A DNA stretch of 64,000 nucleotides, taken from assembly GCF_900044055.2 (NCBI RefSeq), contig NZ_FCOX02000016.1:94460-158459 (forward strand), in the 5' to 3' direction. The stretch is from Caballeronia calidae. Its GTDB lineage: Bacteria > Pseudomonadota > Gammaproteobacteria > Burkholderiales > Burkholderiaceae. This document shows positions 29,749 to 39,192 of the stretch, piece after piece; within the stretch, counting starts at the first letter, position 1; the number at the start of each line of letters is the position of its first letter. The notes under the pieces are model-generated. The model worked only from the letters and a program-made list of their open reading frames with translations. It made no database searches and was not told where the DNA came from. The position numbers were made by a program, and so were the translations under genes.

Positions 29749-31483
29749 AATCCTCGCGATACTCGCGCTCGACGGGCCGCTCCGCGCTCGTGTCCTGCGC
29801 GCCGAACCACGTTTCGCAGTGACGCAGCAGCCCATGCACATCCGACGGCGCACGCCCGCGCGCGGCGATATAGCCATCGGGCCGCACGAGATAGAAGGCG
29901 GGACGCGTGCGGCCGTAGTTGTCGGTGAGTGAGTTCGCGCCCTCGCCGCGCGTATCGGTGATGCGCCACACGCGCACGGCGTTCGGCATGATCGCGTCGA
30001 TGGACTTGGCGAGGCCGTCGAGGTCCGGATCGCGCATCGCGTGCGCGACGGTGATGGTCGCGGGCGCGAGCGCGATGTCGTCCTCGCCCGACGGATTCAC
30101 GAGCAGAAAGAGCGAGAAGCAGCCCGGATCGTGCAGATCGTAGAGACAGCCGACGCCCGGCAGACGCCCGAGCGGCCCGTCGACGACATGCACGCGCGCA
30201 TCGGGCGCGCGCTCCCCCGCGCGCGGGCCGCCGTCGAGCAGACGCTCCAGCGTGAGCGGGCTCTTGCGATAGTTGATCGACAGCTCGCTCACGGTGCGGC
30301 GCATCGCGTCGCGCAACGGGCCGATCGCCGCGAGCGCGGGCATCACGTGCTCGCGCATCAGCTTCATCGGGCCGTGCTCGGCGCCCGCCATCTGCGTGAG
30401 CATGCTGGTCTGGCGCAGCACGTCGCGCTCGATCGGATGCCGCTCCGTGTGATAGCTGTCGAGCAGGCGCTCGGGCGCGCCGCCCGCGAGCATGCGCGCG
30501 ATCTTCCAGCCGAGATTGAACGCTTCCTGGATGCCGGTGTTCATGCCCTGCGCGCCGGCAGGACTGTGCACGTGCGCGGAATCGCCCGCGAGGAACACGC
30601 GGTCCACACGCAGGCGATCGACCATGCGGCTGTTCAGATGAAAGTACGACGACCACGTGAGATTCGACAGCGCGATCTTGTGATGCACGCGCCGCTCGAT
30701 GAGCGCGCGGCATTCCTCGATCGTCGGGCCGCGCCTGGCTTCCCCCGCGTTCACGATGTTGGCCACCGGCGCCGGCAGATCCGCGATCAGGCGCGCGCGG
30801 TCGTTGCCCATCGGGAAGAGCGCGGCGAGCCCTTCGCCGGACGCGAAGATATGAAACTCGTCGTCGGGCCAGTCGGAGTCGGCCTGGAGATCGGCGAGCA
30901 GATACGTTTGATCGAAGGTCTTGCCGTCGAAGCCGATGCCGAGCCGATGCCGCACGAAGCTGTGCGCGCCGTCCGCCGCGACCAGATAGGAAGGCCGCAG
31001 CAGTTCATCGCGTCCGTTCGGATGGCGCAGCGTCGCCTGCAAGCCGGCGGAGCCCTGCGAGAGATCGACGAGTTCGACGCCGCGCTCGACGGCGACGCGA
31101 TAGCCCGCGAGATGCTGCGCGAGCAGGCGTTCGGTCTGCGATTGTTCGAGAAAGAGCAGATACGGATAGCGCGTCTGCAGCGGATCGAAGTCGAGGCGCG
31201 CGAGGCGCTGCCCGTTCGAATAGAGGTTCGCGACGCGCGCGCGATGGCCGAGCTCGAGGAACGGCTTGACGACGCGATGCTGCTCGAAGAGTTCGAGCGT
31301 GCGCGCCTGAATGCCGATCGCGCGTGAATGCGGCGAGGGCTCGCGCGCCTTGTCGACGAGCCGGACCGGAATGTGCGCGCGGGCGAGGCTCATCGCGGCG
31401 GCGAGGCCCGTCGGACCGGCGCCGACGATCAGAACGGGCGCCACGTCCAGCTTGTCGTCCGGATTCAGCTTTGGCGCGAACAT
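29747..31483 (-). CDS. FAD-dependent aromatic-ring monooxygenase (PheA/TfdB type)
   Basis: A 578-residue group-A flavoprotein hydroxylase. It has the FAD motif VLIVGAGPTGLAAAMSLA, the DG motif AADGAHSFVRH, and the GD motif FLAGDSAHVHSPAGAQG. A C-terminal thioredoxin-like domain is typical of phenol 2-monooxygenase and TfdB relatives. The start at 31483 follows a good AGGAGG site; an upstream in-frame start at 31504 would include that site within the gene. The substrate cannot be read from sequence, and no ring-cleavage genes are adjacent. Confidence 0.85.
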   Translation of the reverse strand: MFAPKLNPDDKLDVAPVLIVGAGPTGLAAAMSLARAHIPVRLVDKAREPSPHSRAIGIQARTLELFEQHRVVKPFLELGHRARVANLYSNGQRLARLDFDPLQTRYPYLLFLEQSQTERLLAQHLAGYRVAVERGVELVDLSQGSAGLQATLRHPNGRDELLRPSYLVAADGAHSFVRHRLGIGFDGKTFDQTYLLADLQADSDWPDDEFHIFASGEGLAALFPMGNDRARLIADLPAPVANIVNAGEARRGPTIEECRALIERRVHHKIALSNLTWSSYFHLNSRMVDRLRVDRVFLAGDSAHVHSPAGAQGMNTGIQEAFNLGWKIARMLAGGAPERLLDSYHTERHPIERDVLRQTSMLTQMAGAEHGPMKLMREHVMPALAAIGPLRDAMRRTVSELSINYRKSPLTLERLLDGGPRAGERAPDARVHVVDGPLGRLPGVGCLYDLHDPGCFSLFLLVNPSGEDDIALAPATITVAHAMRDPDLDGLAKSIDAIMPNAVRVWRITDTRGEGANSLTDNYGRTRPAFYLVRPDGYIAARGRAPSDVHGLLRHCETWFGAQDTSAERPVEREYRED

Positions 31484-31555
31484 GCGTTCCTCCTGAAACG
31501 TCACGCGCTCTAGTGTACGCCCGCGATGTTCGCTTTCGGCGCGGCAGGCTCGTGC

Positions 31556-32548
31556 TCAGTGCGCGTGCCCGCGCTCGGTCAGCACGCATGCGTGGCAGGA
31601 CTCGCCGAACTCCACCTGCACGGTCGCGTGATGCATCGCGTAATCGCGGCGCAGCGTCGTGACGACGTCCTGCACGAACGCATCGCCCGGATGGCCGTCC
31701 GGCATCACGAGATGCACGGTAAGCGCGTTCTCCGTCGTCGAGAGCGCCCAGACGTGCAGGTCGTGGACGTCGCGCACGCCGGGAAGCCGCTTCAGATACC
31801 CCTCGATGCGCGACAGGTCGACGGAAGGCGGCACGGCGGCCATCGCGAGGCGCATCGCGTCGCGCCCGAGGCCCCACGTGCCATAGACGATCACCGCCAC
31901 GACGATCAGGCTCATCAGCGGATCGAGCCAGCTTGCGCCCGTGAACAGGATGATGAGGCCGCTCACCGCGACGGCGGCGGAAATGGCGGCATCGGCGGCC
32001 ATGTGCAGGAAGGCGCCGCGCACGTTGAGGTCTTCCTTGCTGCCGCGCATGAAGAGCCACGCGGAAAAGCCGTTCACGACGAGGCCGAGCATCGCGACGA
32101 TGAACACGTCGAGCCCCGCGACGGGCGCCGGATTGATGAGGCGCTGGATCGCCTCCAGCACGATCGCGCCGCACGCGAAGAGCAGGAGTGCCGCGTTGGC
32201 GAGCGATGCCAGAATCGACGAGCTGCCGAGGCCGAAGGTATAGCGCGCGTTCGGCTTGCGCTTGCCGAGCCACACGGCGCCCCAGGCAAGCAGGAGGCCG
32301 AGCACGTCGGAGAGGTTGTGGCCGGCATCGGCGAGCAGCGCGGTGGAATGCGCGAGAAAGCCGTAGATGGCCTGCACGACCACGATCAGCACATTCAGGC
32401 CGACCGCGAGCGCGAATGTGCGGCCCTGCCCTTCCTGCGGCGCGTGGTGATGATGATGGCCATGGCCATGATCGTGCGCATGGCCGTGTTCATGGCCGTG
32501 CGCGTGCTCATGCGGATGGTCGTGTTCTTCGTGCTGATGCGTACTCAT
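31556..32548 (-). CDS. Cation diffusion facilitator (zinc-type) exporter
   Basis: A 330-residue CDF-family membrane transporter. The N-terminus is very His-rich (about residues 5-36), followed by six predicted membrane helices and a cytoplasmic C-terminal domain. Metal-site HxxxD motifs are HNLSD and HMAAD. It resembles CzcD/ZitB/DmeF; zinc, cobalt or cadmium export is likely. It lies 25 bp downstream of an SmtB-type sensor gene, so export is probably induced by the same metal. Confidence 0.9.
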   Translation of the reverse strand: MSTHQHEEHDHPHEHAHGHEHGHAHDHGHGHHHHHAPQEGQGRTFALAVGLNVLIVVVQAIYGFLAHSTALLADAGHNLSDVLGLLLAWGAVWLGKRKPNARYTFGLGSSSILASLANAALLLFACGAIVLEAIQRLINPAPVAGLDVFIVAMLGLVVNGFSAWLFMRGSKEDLNVRGAFLHMAADAAISAAVAVSGLIILFTGASWLDPLMSLIVVAVIVYGTWGLGRDAMRLAMAAVPPSVDLSRIEGYLKRLPGVRDVHDLHVWALSTTENALTVHLVMPDGHPGDAFVQDVVTTLRRDYAMHHATVQVEFGESCHACVLTERGHAH

Positions 32549-32573
32549 CGGTGTGCTCGTGGTTCGGTGGCGT

Positions 32574-32918
32574 TCATTCGATATCCGTGGCGTCGGCCTG
32601 CGGCTCGGCGACATGCTCCAGCAGCTCGCCCAGCATCGCGCTGATGTGGCGGTCGGCCGCCACGTAGAAGACCTGCTTGCCCTGGCGTTCGGCCCGCACG
32701 ATCCGCGCCGCACGCAACAGCCGCAAGTGATGGCTCACGAGCGATGCCGACAGCCCGAGCAATTCCGCGATCGCCCCGACCGCGCGCCGCTGTTCGACGC
32801 ACGCGAGGACGATGCGCAGGCGCGTCGGGTCGCCGAGCAGGCGGAACAGGTCGGCGAGCGGCACGACGCGGTCGTCGGAGGTGATCGCGCCGGCGGCGGG
32901 GGACGGTTCGGAAGACAT
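32574..32918 (-). CDS. ArsR/SmtB-family metal-sensing repressor
   Basis: A 114-residue winged-helix repressor. The recognition helix region is SASLVSHHLRLLRAA. The C-terminal helix carries DRH and, ten residues on, HVAE, an exact match to the alpha-5 zinc-site pattern DXHX10HX2E of SmtB and CzrA. No cysteine-pair alpha-3 site is seen. It precedes the CDF exporter in the same operon, and a near-perfect operator dyad lies 10 bp upstream of its start, so negative autoregulation is expected. Confidence 0.92.
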   Translation of the reverse strand: MSSEPSPAAGAITSDDRVVPLADLFRLLGDPTRLRIVLACVEQRRAVGAIAELLGLSASLVSHHLRLLRAARIVRAERQGKQVFYVAADRHISAMLGELLEHVAEPQADATDIE

Positions 32919-32927
32919 GGATATCTA

Positions 32928-32955
32928 TAACATATGAATATGTGTTCATATGTTA
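32928..32955. promoter_or_regulatory. SmtB/ArsR-type operator
   Basis: The arms TAACATATGAA (32928-32938) and TTCATATGTTA (32945-32955) are an 11-bp perfect inverted repeat around TATGTG. It fits the 12-2-12 operator layout of zinc-sensing SmtB relatives with a single mismatch. It is placed between the repressor start (32918) and the divergent gene at 33059. Confidence 0.85.
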
Positions 32956-33058
32956 AGTGCCATTGCCGCAACATGTCAACCGCGCTTCTCCGGGCGAGCG
33001 GCGCGGGTGTGGGAAAATGCGGGGTTTGCTTTTCCGGGCATGTCGTTCCTTTTCTGTC

Positions 33059-34918
33059 ATGGACACTGTTTTCGCCCGTGGTTTCGCGGCCCATCGTGAC
33101 GGCCGCCTGACCGACGCGGAGCGCGACTATCAGGCCGCGCTTGCCGCCGAACCCTATCACGTCGACGCGTTGCATTATCTCGGCGTGCTGCGCCATCAGC
33201 AGGGCCAGCACGCGGAGGCGGCCGAGCTCGTGCGCCGCGCCGTCGACCTGCGCCCGACCGATGCCGGCCTGCAACTGAACCTCGGCAACGCGCTGAAGGC
33301 GCTCGGCCGCCTCGACGACGCCATCGAGCGCTTTCGCAACGCGCTCACGCTCGCGCCGGGCTTTCCGCTCGCGCAGTACAACCTGGGCAACGCCTACACG
33401 GCGGCGGGCCGTCACGAAGACGCCGCCGACGCCTTCGAGAAAGTCCTGCGCCTGCAGCCCAACGATCCGGCCGCGTGGAACAATTTCGGCAATGCGCTTT
33501 CGTCGCTGCGCCGCTTCAAGGACGCCGCGCAGGCGTTCAAGCGCACGCTCGCGCTGCGCCCGCGTCATGCCGGCGCGCACAACAATCTCGGCATGGCGCT
33601 GAACGCGCTCGGCGACACGCTCGGCGCGATCGCGCACTTTCGCGCCGCGCTCGACGTCGAGCCGAACTACGTCGCCGCGCATTTCAATCTCGGCAATCTG
33701 CTCGACGCGAACGGCCATCCCGACGACGCGCTGCCCGTGCTCCAGAAGACGGTCGCGTTGCAGCCGCGCTTCGCGCCCGGACATTTCGGGCTCGGCCACG
33801 CGCTCGCGAAGCTCGGCCGTCACGAGGATGCCGTGCCGCATTTCGAGCGCGCGGTCGGACTCGATCCCAAATACGGCGTCGCGTGGCTCTGCCTCGGCAA
33901 CACGCATCTCGCGCTCGGCGCGCACCGCGCGGCGCTGCGCGCGTTCGACGAGGCGCTGCGCATCGATCCGTCGATGCCCGCCGCGCAATTGAACCGCGCC
34001 CTCGCCCTGCTCACGACCGGCGACTATCCGCGCGGCCTCGCGGCCTACGAATGGCGCCTGCAGACGCCCGGCACCGAACCCGCGCCGCGCTTGCCACGCT
34101 GGAACGGCGAACCGATGCCGGGCGGCACGCTGCTCGTGCGCGCCGAACAGGGTTTCGGCGATACCTTGCAGTTCGCGCGCTTCGTGCCGTTCGCCGCGAA
34201 GCGCGTCGGCAAGCTGGTGCTCGAAGTGCAGCCCGCGCTCGTTGCACTGCTCGCGCCCGCCGCCCACGCGGCGCGCGTCGAGCTGAAAAGCAAGTCCGAC
34301 GGCATCCCGACGCACGCGGACGCGTTTTGCCCGCTGCTCAGCCTGCCGCTCGCGCTCGGCATGACCACGCCCGAGACGATTCCGGCGCGCGCGCCGTATC
34401 TCGTCGTGCCCGCCGATTACCGCCGCAAATGGCGCGGGTCGATCGGCGGCCAGGCGCGGCGCAAGATCGGCATCACGTGGTCAGGCCGGATGCAGCCGGG
34501 CGAGACCCGTTCCGTACCGGTCAGCGAGCTCGCGCCGCTCTTCGCGCTGCCGGGCATCGACTGGATCGTGCTGCAGCCCTTTCTCACCGAGCGCGAGCGC
34601 GACGTGCTGCGCGCGCATCCGAACGCGATGTCCATTCACCGGCTCGAAGGGCGCCTCGAGAATTTCGCGGACACGGGCGCGATCGTCGATCGTCTGGATG
34701 CGGTGGTTTCCGTCGATACATCCGTCGCGCACCTCGCGGGCGCGCTCGGCAAGCCGGTCTGGGTGATGCTGCCCTTCTCCGCCGACTGGCGCTGGGGCAC
34801 CGTCACGAACGAAAGCCTGTGGTATCCGGGCGCGCGGCTCGTGCGTCAGCGCGCGCCGGGGCAATGGCGCGAGGTCGTCGCGGAAACGGCGGCGGCGCTG
34901 GTTTCGCTTCTCTCATAA
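33059..34918 (+). CDS. TPR-repeat protein with C-terminal glycosyltransferase-like domain
   Basis: A 619-residue protein. Residues 1 to about 350 are some ten tetratricopeptide repeats (for example GNALKALGRLDDAIERFRNAL and close copies). The C-terminal part (from about 365, LVRAEQGFGDTLQFARF) resembles the glycosyltransferase-9/41-like fold, with IGITWSGRMQPGE and DTSVAHLAGALGKPVWVMLP. No signal peptide is visible, so it is probably cytoplasmic. Such proteins are common in Burkholderia; acceptor and sugar are unknown. The start at 33059 (MDTVFARGFAAH) is preferred over an upstream frame running back into the operator. Confidence 0.82.
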   Translation: MDTVFARGFAAHRDGRLTDAERDYQAALAAEPYHVDALHYLGVLRHQQGQHAEAAELVRRAVDLRPTDAGLQLNLGNALKALGRLDDAIERFRNALTLAPGFPLAQYNLGNAYTAAGRHEDAADAFEKVLRLQPNDPAAWNNFGNALSSLRRFKDAAQAFKRTLALRPRHAGAHNNLGMALNALGDTLGAIAHFRAALDVEPNYVAAHFNLGNLLDANGHPDDALPVLQKTVALQPRFAPGHFGLGHALAKLGRHEDAVPHFERAVGLDPKYGVAWLCLGNTHLALGAHRAALRAFDEALRIDPSMPAAQLNRALALLTTGDYPRGLAAYEWRLQTPGTEPAPRLPRWNGEPMPGGTLLVRAEQGFGDTLQFARFVPFAAKRVGKLVLEVQPALVALLAPAAHAARVELKSKSDGIPTHADAFCPLLSLPLALGMTTPETIPARAPYLVVPADYRRKWRGSIGGQARRKIGITWSGRMQPGETRSVPVSELAPLFALPGIDWIVLQPFLTERERDVLRAHPNAMSIHRLEGRLENFADTGAIVDRLDAVVSVDTSVAHLAGALGKPVWVMLPFSADWRWGTVTNESLWYPGARLVRQRAPGQWREVVAETAAALVSLLS

Positions 34919-34956
34919 AAAATCCCTCGCCCGTGAACCGGAGCGAGGGATTTTTC
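34917..34956. terminator. Bidirectional terminator
   Basis: TCCCTCGC (34923-34930) and GCGAGGGA (34943-34950) form a stem extended by flanking A and T runs, so it serves both the TPR gene and the convergent transporter gene. Confidence 0.9.
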
Positions 34957-34972
34957 TGACCGCCCGACGACG

Positions 34973-36283
34973 TCAGGCCGTCTTGTACTGATTGCGCGCC
35001 TCGGACGAGCGATACAGCACGAGCGTCGCGATCAGTCCGCAAATCGCCGCAAGGCCCATCCACAGACCGGGCGCCGCCTTGTTTCCCGTCGCGTGAATCA
35101 GATACGTGGAGATCGCGGGCGTGAAGCCGCCGATCGTGGTCGCGAGGCTGTAGGCCATGGAGAAGCCGGTCGTGCGCACATCGACGGGCATCACTTCGGT
35201 CAGCGCGACGACCATCGCGCCGTTATAGCTCCCGTACAGGAACGACAACCACAGTTCGCAGATCAGCAGCCGCGCGAACGACGGATCCGCGACGAGCCAC
35301 TGCACCACCGGATACGACGTGAGAATGGTGAGAATCGTGAACGTAAGCAGCACCGGTCGGCGCCCGATGCGGTCGGACACCGCGCCCATCACGGGCAGCC
35401 AGACGAGGTTCGAGATGCCGACGCACACCGTGACGACGAGCGCGTCGATGGCGGAGAGCTTCAGCACTTCCTTGCCGAAGGTCGGCGTGTACGCGGTGAT
35501 CATGTAGAACGACACCGTCGTCATGATGACCATGCCCATGCCGGCGAGCACGACGCCCCAGTTCTGCGCGATCGAGCGCGCGATCTCGCCCATGCTCGGA
35601 CGATGCTTCTTCGCAAGGAATTCGTCGGTTTCGCGCAGCGACCGGCGGATGATGAACAGGAACGGCACGATGAGACAGCCGATCAGGAACGGCACGCGCC
35701 AGCCCCATGCGGTCATCTGCTCGGGCGGCAGCAGCCGGTTCATGATCACGCCGATCAGCGCGGCGAACACGACGGCGACTTGCTGGCTGCCCGACTGCCA
35801 GGAACAATAGAAGCCCTTGTTGCCTTTGGTCGCGATCTCGGACAGATACACCGACACGCCGCCCAGCTCCACGCCGGCCGAAAAGCCTTGCAGCAGACGC
35901 CCGCCCAGCACGATGACCGGTGCGAGCGCGCCGATGGCTGCATAGCCCGGCACGAGCGCGACGCACATGGTGCCGATCGCCATCAGCAGCAGGGTGAGGA
36001 TCAGGCCCTTGCGCCGCCCGTGGTGGTCGATATACGCGCCGAGCACGATGGCGCCGACCGGTCGCATCAGGAAGCCCGCGCCGAACACGGACAGCGCGAG
36101 CATCAGCGAAGCAAATTCGTTGCCGCTCGGGAAATAGGTCTTGGCGATCGCGGAAGCGTAATAGCCGTAGACCATGAAGTCGTACATCTCAAGGAAGTTT
36201 CCGCTGACGACGCGAAATACCGTCTTGAACTTCGATTCGTTGGCGGGTGCTAGGTGGGTCGTTGACATGACTTTCTCGGACAT
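34973..36283 (-). CDS. MFS metabolite:H+ symporter, citrate/tricarballylate type
   Basis: A 436-residue transporter with twelve predicted membrane helices. The sequence [20 protein letters not shown] and [13 protein letters not shown] loops fit the metabolite-proton symporter group containing CitA and TcuC. It likely imports citrate or a related tricarboxylate. An in-frame ATG at 36268 ([12 protein letters not shown]) may be the true start. No citrate-metabolism genes adjoin it, so the substrate is inferred from family likeness only. Confidence 0.82.
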   Translation of the reverse strand: MSEKVMSTTHLAPANESKFKTVFRVVSGNFLEMYDFMVYGYYASAIAKTYFPSGNEFASLMLALSVFGAGFLMRPVGAIVLGAYIDHHGRRKGLILTLLLMAIGTMCVALVPGYAAIGALAPVIVLGGRLLQGFSAGVELGGVSVYLSEIATKGNKGFYCSWQSGSQQVAVVFAALIGVIMNRLLPPEQMTAWGWRVPFLIGCLIVPFLFIIRRSLRETDEFLAKKHRPSMGEIARSIAQNWGVVLAGMGMVIMTTVSFYMITAYTPTFGKEVLKLSAIDALVVTVCVGISNLVWLPVMGAVSDRIGRRPVLLTFTILTILTSYPVVQWLVADPSFARLLICELWLSFLYGSYNGAMVVALTEVMPVDVRTTGFSMAYSLATTIGGFTPAISTYLIHATGNKAAPGLWMGLAAICGLIATLVLYRSSEARNQYKTA

Positions 36284-36462
36284 GAGGCTGCGCGCACAAG
36301 TACCGCGCGGGATGGCGAAAACCGTCGTGGGCTGCGTTTAATGGCGCTGACGCTGTTTCGTTTTCTGTAAGTACAGTGTCCTCGATTTTAACGCTTGCGC
36401 CTTTGGTTTCGCACGCAAACGTCGCTCAAAATCGGCCATCTAAGCTTAAACTCAGGTTACAC

Positions 36463-37011
36463 ATGCCTAACTCCAAGCTGACATCGAAACAGGCGGTCGA
36501 CGGAGCCAAAGTCTCGCTGCGCGTGGCGACACCGGCCGACACGGCGCTCATCGCCTCGATGCACGCGCGTAACTGGGCCGCGGCGTATCGCGGCATCCTG
36601 CCGGACCGCTATATCGACCACGAGCTTCCCGGCGAGCGCGCCGCGCACTGGATCGCGCGCATGAAGGAGATCGAGGCCGGCGCGGGTTGCGTGCTCATCG
36701 CCGAGCACGAAGGCGATGCGGTCGGCTTTGTTTGTCTCGTCGAACCGGACGAGACTGGCAGCGTGCTCGTCGACAATCTGCACGCGCTGCCCGGGCATCG
36801 TGGTCTCGGCACCGGCACCGTGATGCTGAACGAAGCGGCGCGCTGGGCCCGCGCCCGTGGGGCGCGGCAACTGCATCTTTCGGTGCTGGAACAGAACGCG
36901 GCGGCGATCGGCTTCTACGAATCGCGCGGCTGGAAGCTCGACGCGCGCGAAGCGGACCACATGGCAGGCATCGACCTGTTTTCGCTGCGCTACGTCCTGG
37001 CGCTGGACTAA
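36463..37011 (+). CDS. GNAT-family N-acetyltransferase
   Basis: A 182-residue acetyltransferase: VSLRVATPADTALIASMHARNW opens the fold in the usual way (given here in parts VSLRVATPADTAL and MHARNW). The acetyl-CoA loop is in LPGHRGLGTGTVMLNEA and the C-terminal NAAAIGFYESRGWK is the family signature. Start at 36463 (MPNSKLTS) is preferred; the frame is open 87 bp further upstream. Substrate unknown. It is divergent from the citrate-type transporter. Confidence 0.85.
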   Translation: MPNSKLTSKQAVDGAKVSLRVATPADTALIASMHARNWAAAYRGILPDRYIDHELPGERAAHWIARMKEIEAGAGCVLIAEHEGDAVGFVCLVEPDETGSVLVDNLHALPGHRGLGTGTVMLNEAARWARARGARQLHLSVLEQNAAAIGFYESRGWKLDAREADHMAGIDLFSLRYVLALD

Positions 37012-37055
37012 GCACAACCAACTTCAATCTGTCAATAAGCATTCCTGTCAAAAAT

Positions 37056-37073
37056 AGACAATAGGAATTGTCT
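37056..37073. promoter_or_regulatory. Dyad upstream of the 37219 gene
   Basis: AGACAATAGGAATTGTCT is a 7-bp perfect inverted repeat with a 4-bp centre. A -10-like TATGAT follows at 37099-37104. It may be an operator for the gene starting at 37219; no regulator gene is adjacent. Confidence 0.35.
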
Positions 37074-37218
37074 GGTCGTCGTCGCCGAAGTCGTTTCGTA
37101 TGATCGCGGGTTATTTCGGCCATCCTCGCGTCGAACCCGTGGCGCTGTTTCCGGCGCGACGAATGTCCGGGCGAGCTGCCTCGTTGCCCGCGTCCGGGCG
37201 CATGCATGTGGAATCTTC

Positions 37219-38310
37219 ATGACCGAACCCTTGATCGTAGTGGAAGGCAATCTGCGTCTGCCGACGCTGCGCGCGTTGACGGATCCGTCCTTGAACTTCG
37301 GTTTCGAGTGGTCCCCCGCGCACACGCGCCCCGTTCAATCGCGCTCCGAATTCCCGCTCCTCGCGGCTCGCTTCCAGACCGCCTATGTGCCCGCGCTGGG
37401 CCTCTCCGACAGGCGCTCGCCCTACCGCGCGATGAGCCTCTGGGGCCTGTTCGCCAAGGAAGACATGCCCCGCGCGATGCTGAACCTGACGCAAGCGCCG
37501 CAGCCCGCCGATGGAGCCGACGGCGCACCCGCCGCCGAGCGGATTCACCTGTCCGTGGGCAGGCCGGCCGTTCCGGGCGCATCGCAACATCGCTTCAGCA
37601 AGCCCGTCGCCACCGCCATCGCCGCCGCCTGCGCGGCTGTCATCGTATGGCTGTTGTTCGGGCACGAGCCCGGCTCGCAACGCTCCGCGCCGGCCGACGA
37701 ACTCGGAACGCGCACGCAGCCGGACACCGTCACGCAGTCCGCGGGACCCGCGCCCGCCAATACGTACGGTGTCAGTCAGACCGCGGAAGCCGAGCCCGTC
37801 ATCGTGGCGCGGACATCGCCCGCGGCGCCGCCGGCCGCATCGCCGCTCGCGAATACGGCGCCAAACGCCGCAGCGTTCATCGCACCGGCCGCGAGCCGGA
37901 CGGATAGCGATCACGTCACGACCCGGAACGAAACCGCCAACGCCACGCCGCACGCGCACACCGGTCACGTCACGCCGCGCACCGGAGCCTCTCACGCCGC
38001 GACGAAGCCGAGGAAGTCAGGCGAGCGCTACATCGCCGTGGCGGCGGACCGCGGTCACGCAACGCGAGCCAGGTTCGCACCGGCGCCGAAAAAGAGAGCC
38101 ATCGCCCAGCGGACCTATGCGGTCGACGCGCGCATCGCGATGCATGACACCGAGCATCACGCACACGCGACATCGGTCGCAATGCGTGAAAACCGGCCGG
38201 CGATGCCCTCGACTTCGATGGACCCGGTATCGCTGTACGCAATCCTCCAGCATTCGCCGACCCTCGATAGCAACGCGCACGGCATATCGAACCACGACGC
38301 GAACAGATAA
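37219..38310 (+). CDS. Unrecognised single-pass membrane protein with Ala/Thr/His-rich tail
   Basis: A 363-residue product that I do not recognise. Residues 1 to about 125 are soluble and without signal peptide (MTEPLIVVEGNLRLPTLRAL). One membrane helix follows at about 129-148 (ATAIAAACAAVIVWLLFG). The remaining 215 residues are low-complexity, rich in Ala, Pro, Thr, Arg and His, and probably extend across the periplasm. This layout resembles anchors or linkers such as SPOR or TonB-like proteins, but no such domain is seen. The next gene, also envelope-related, starts 85 bp later. Confidence 0.65.
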   Translation: MTEPLIVVEGNLRLPTLRALTDPSLNFGFEWSPAHTRPVQSRSEFPLLAARFQTAYVPALGLSDRRSPYRAMSLWGLFAKEDMPRAMLNLTQAPQPADGADGAPAAERIHLSVGRPAVPGASQHRFSKPVATAIAAACAAVIVWLLFGHEPGSQRSAPADELGTRTQPDTVTQSAGPAPANTYGVSQTAEAEPVIVARTSPAAPPAASPLANTAPNAAAFIAPAASRTDSDHVTTRNETANATPHAHTGHVTPRTGASHAATKPRKSGERYIAVAADRGHATRARFAPAPKKRAIAQRTYAVDARIAMHDTEHHAHATSVAMRENRPAMPSTSMDPVSLYAILQHSPTLDSNAHGISNHDANR

Positions 38311-38394
38311 CGCCCACTGAGAGACGAACGGCCCGCGACGCATCAGAGACAACGCTTTGCCAGCCCGATCAACCATTCCGGCCACGATGCCCAC

Positions 38395-39105
38395 ATGAAG
38401 CAACTCCGTTATATCCGTTACGCGACGCTCGCGTTCGCCCTGTCCCTATGCGGCATCTTCTCGCCGCTCGCGAGCACGTTCGCAGCGCCCGCGGCGGCCA
38501 AAGCCGCACCGGCCGGTGACCCCGCGCAGGCCGCTCCCGAAGACCTGTCCGACCTGAACGCCGATTCGAATGCGCCGCGCGTCGAAGGCAACATCGCCGA
38601 ACTGCAGAGTCTCGCGCAGGCCGGAAGCCTCATGGAAATGCGCTCGACGCGCAACGGCAGCTACGGCGCCAAGCTCTTCTTCCTCGCGCAGGACATGCTG
38701 TACTACATCGCGCTCTCGCAGGACACGCGCTGGTGGCGCGTCGTGAAGACCCAGGACGCGGCCCGCGCCGAATCGATCTACGCGCAGTTCGCCCGCAAGA
38801 GCTACGACCTCGCCGACGGCGAAATCCGCCGCACGCAGTTGCAGGCACAGAAGGCGCTGCTCGACCGCGTGATCGCGAAGTCCGCGGATCGGGCGAACCG
38901 TCTTTCCGCCGATCTCGCGCTCGCGCAGCAGCAGGATTCGCAGGTATCGCAGCGTCAGCAGCAATTGCAGGCCGAGTCGGCCGCGTTGCAGACCGACAAG
39001 CTCGAAGCCGAACGCAAGCTGCGCGCGCTGCAACTGCAGGTCGATCAGCTTCAGCGGCAAACCGAGGCCGGACTTGCGCCGATCGGCGCGATGCCATCGC
39101 GGTAA
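38395..39105 (+). CDS. DUF2968 exported coiled-coil protein
   Basis: A 236-residue protein with a signal peptide (about 1-31, ending STFA), an Ala/Pro linker, and a DUF2968 domain starting near AELQSLAQAGSLMEMRSTRN. The last 100 residues are a long coiled coil rich in Gln, Leu and Ala (ALAQQQDSQVSQRQQQLQAE). The family is largely confined to Burkholderiaceae and has no known function. A 14-bp terminator stem follows. Confidence 0.85.
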   Translation: MKQLRYIRYATLAFALSLCGIFSPLASTFAAPAAAKAAPAGDPAQAAPEDLSDLNADSNAPRVEGNIAELQSLAQAGSLMEMRSTRNGSYGAKLFFLAQDMLYYIALSQDTRWWRVVKTQDAARAESIYAQFARKSYDLADGEIRRTQLQAQKALLDRVIAKSADRANRLSADLALAQQQDSQVSQRQQQLQAESAALQTDKLEAERKLRALQLQVDQLQRQTEAGLAPIGAMPSR

Positions 39106-39131
39106 TAACGGCGATACACACCTGAAAACGA

Positions 39132-39162
39132 AGAAGGCCCGCTCGAATCGAGCGGGCCTTCT
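39132..39162. terminator. Bidirectional terminator hairpin
   Basis: AGAAGGCCCGCTCG and CGAGCGGGCCTTCT form a perfect 14-bp stem around AAT, between two converging genes. The T-run is short on both strands. Confidence 0.75.
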
Positions 39163-39192
39163 CGCTTTCGGGTTGTATCGAAGACGCGATGT

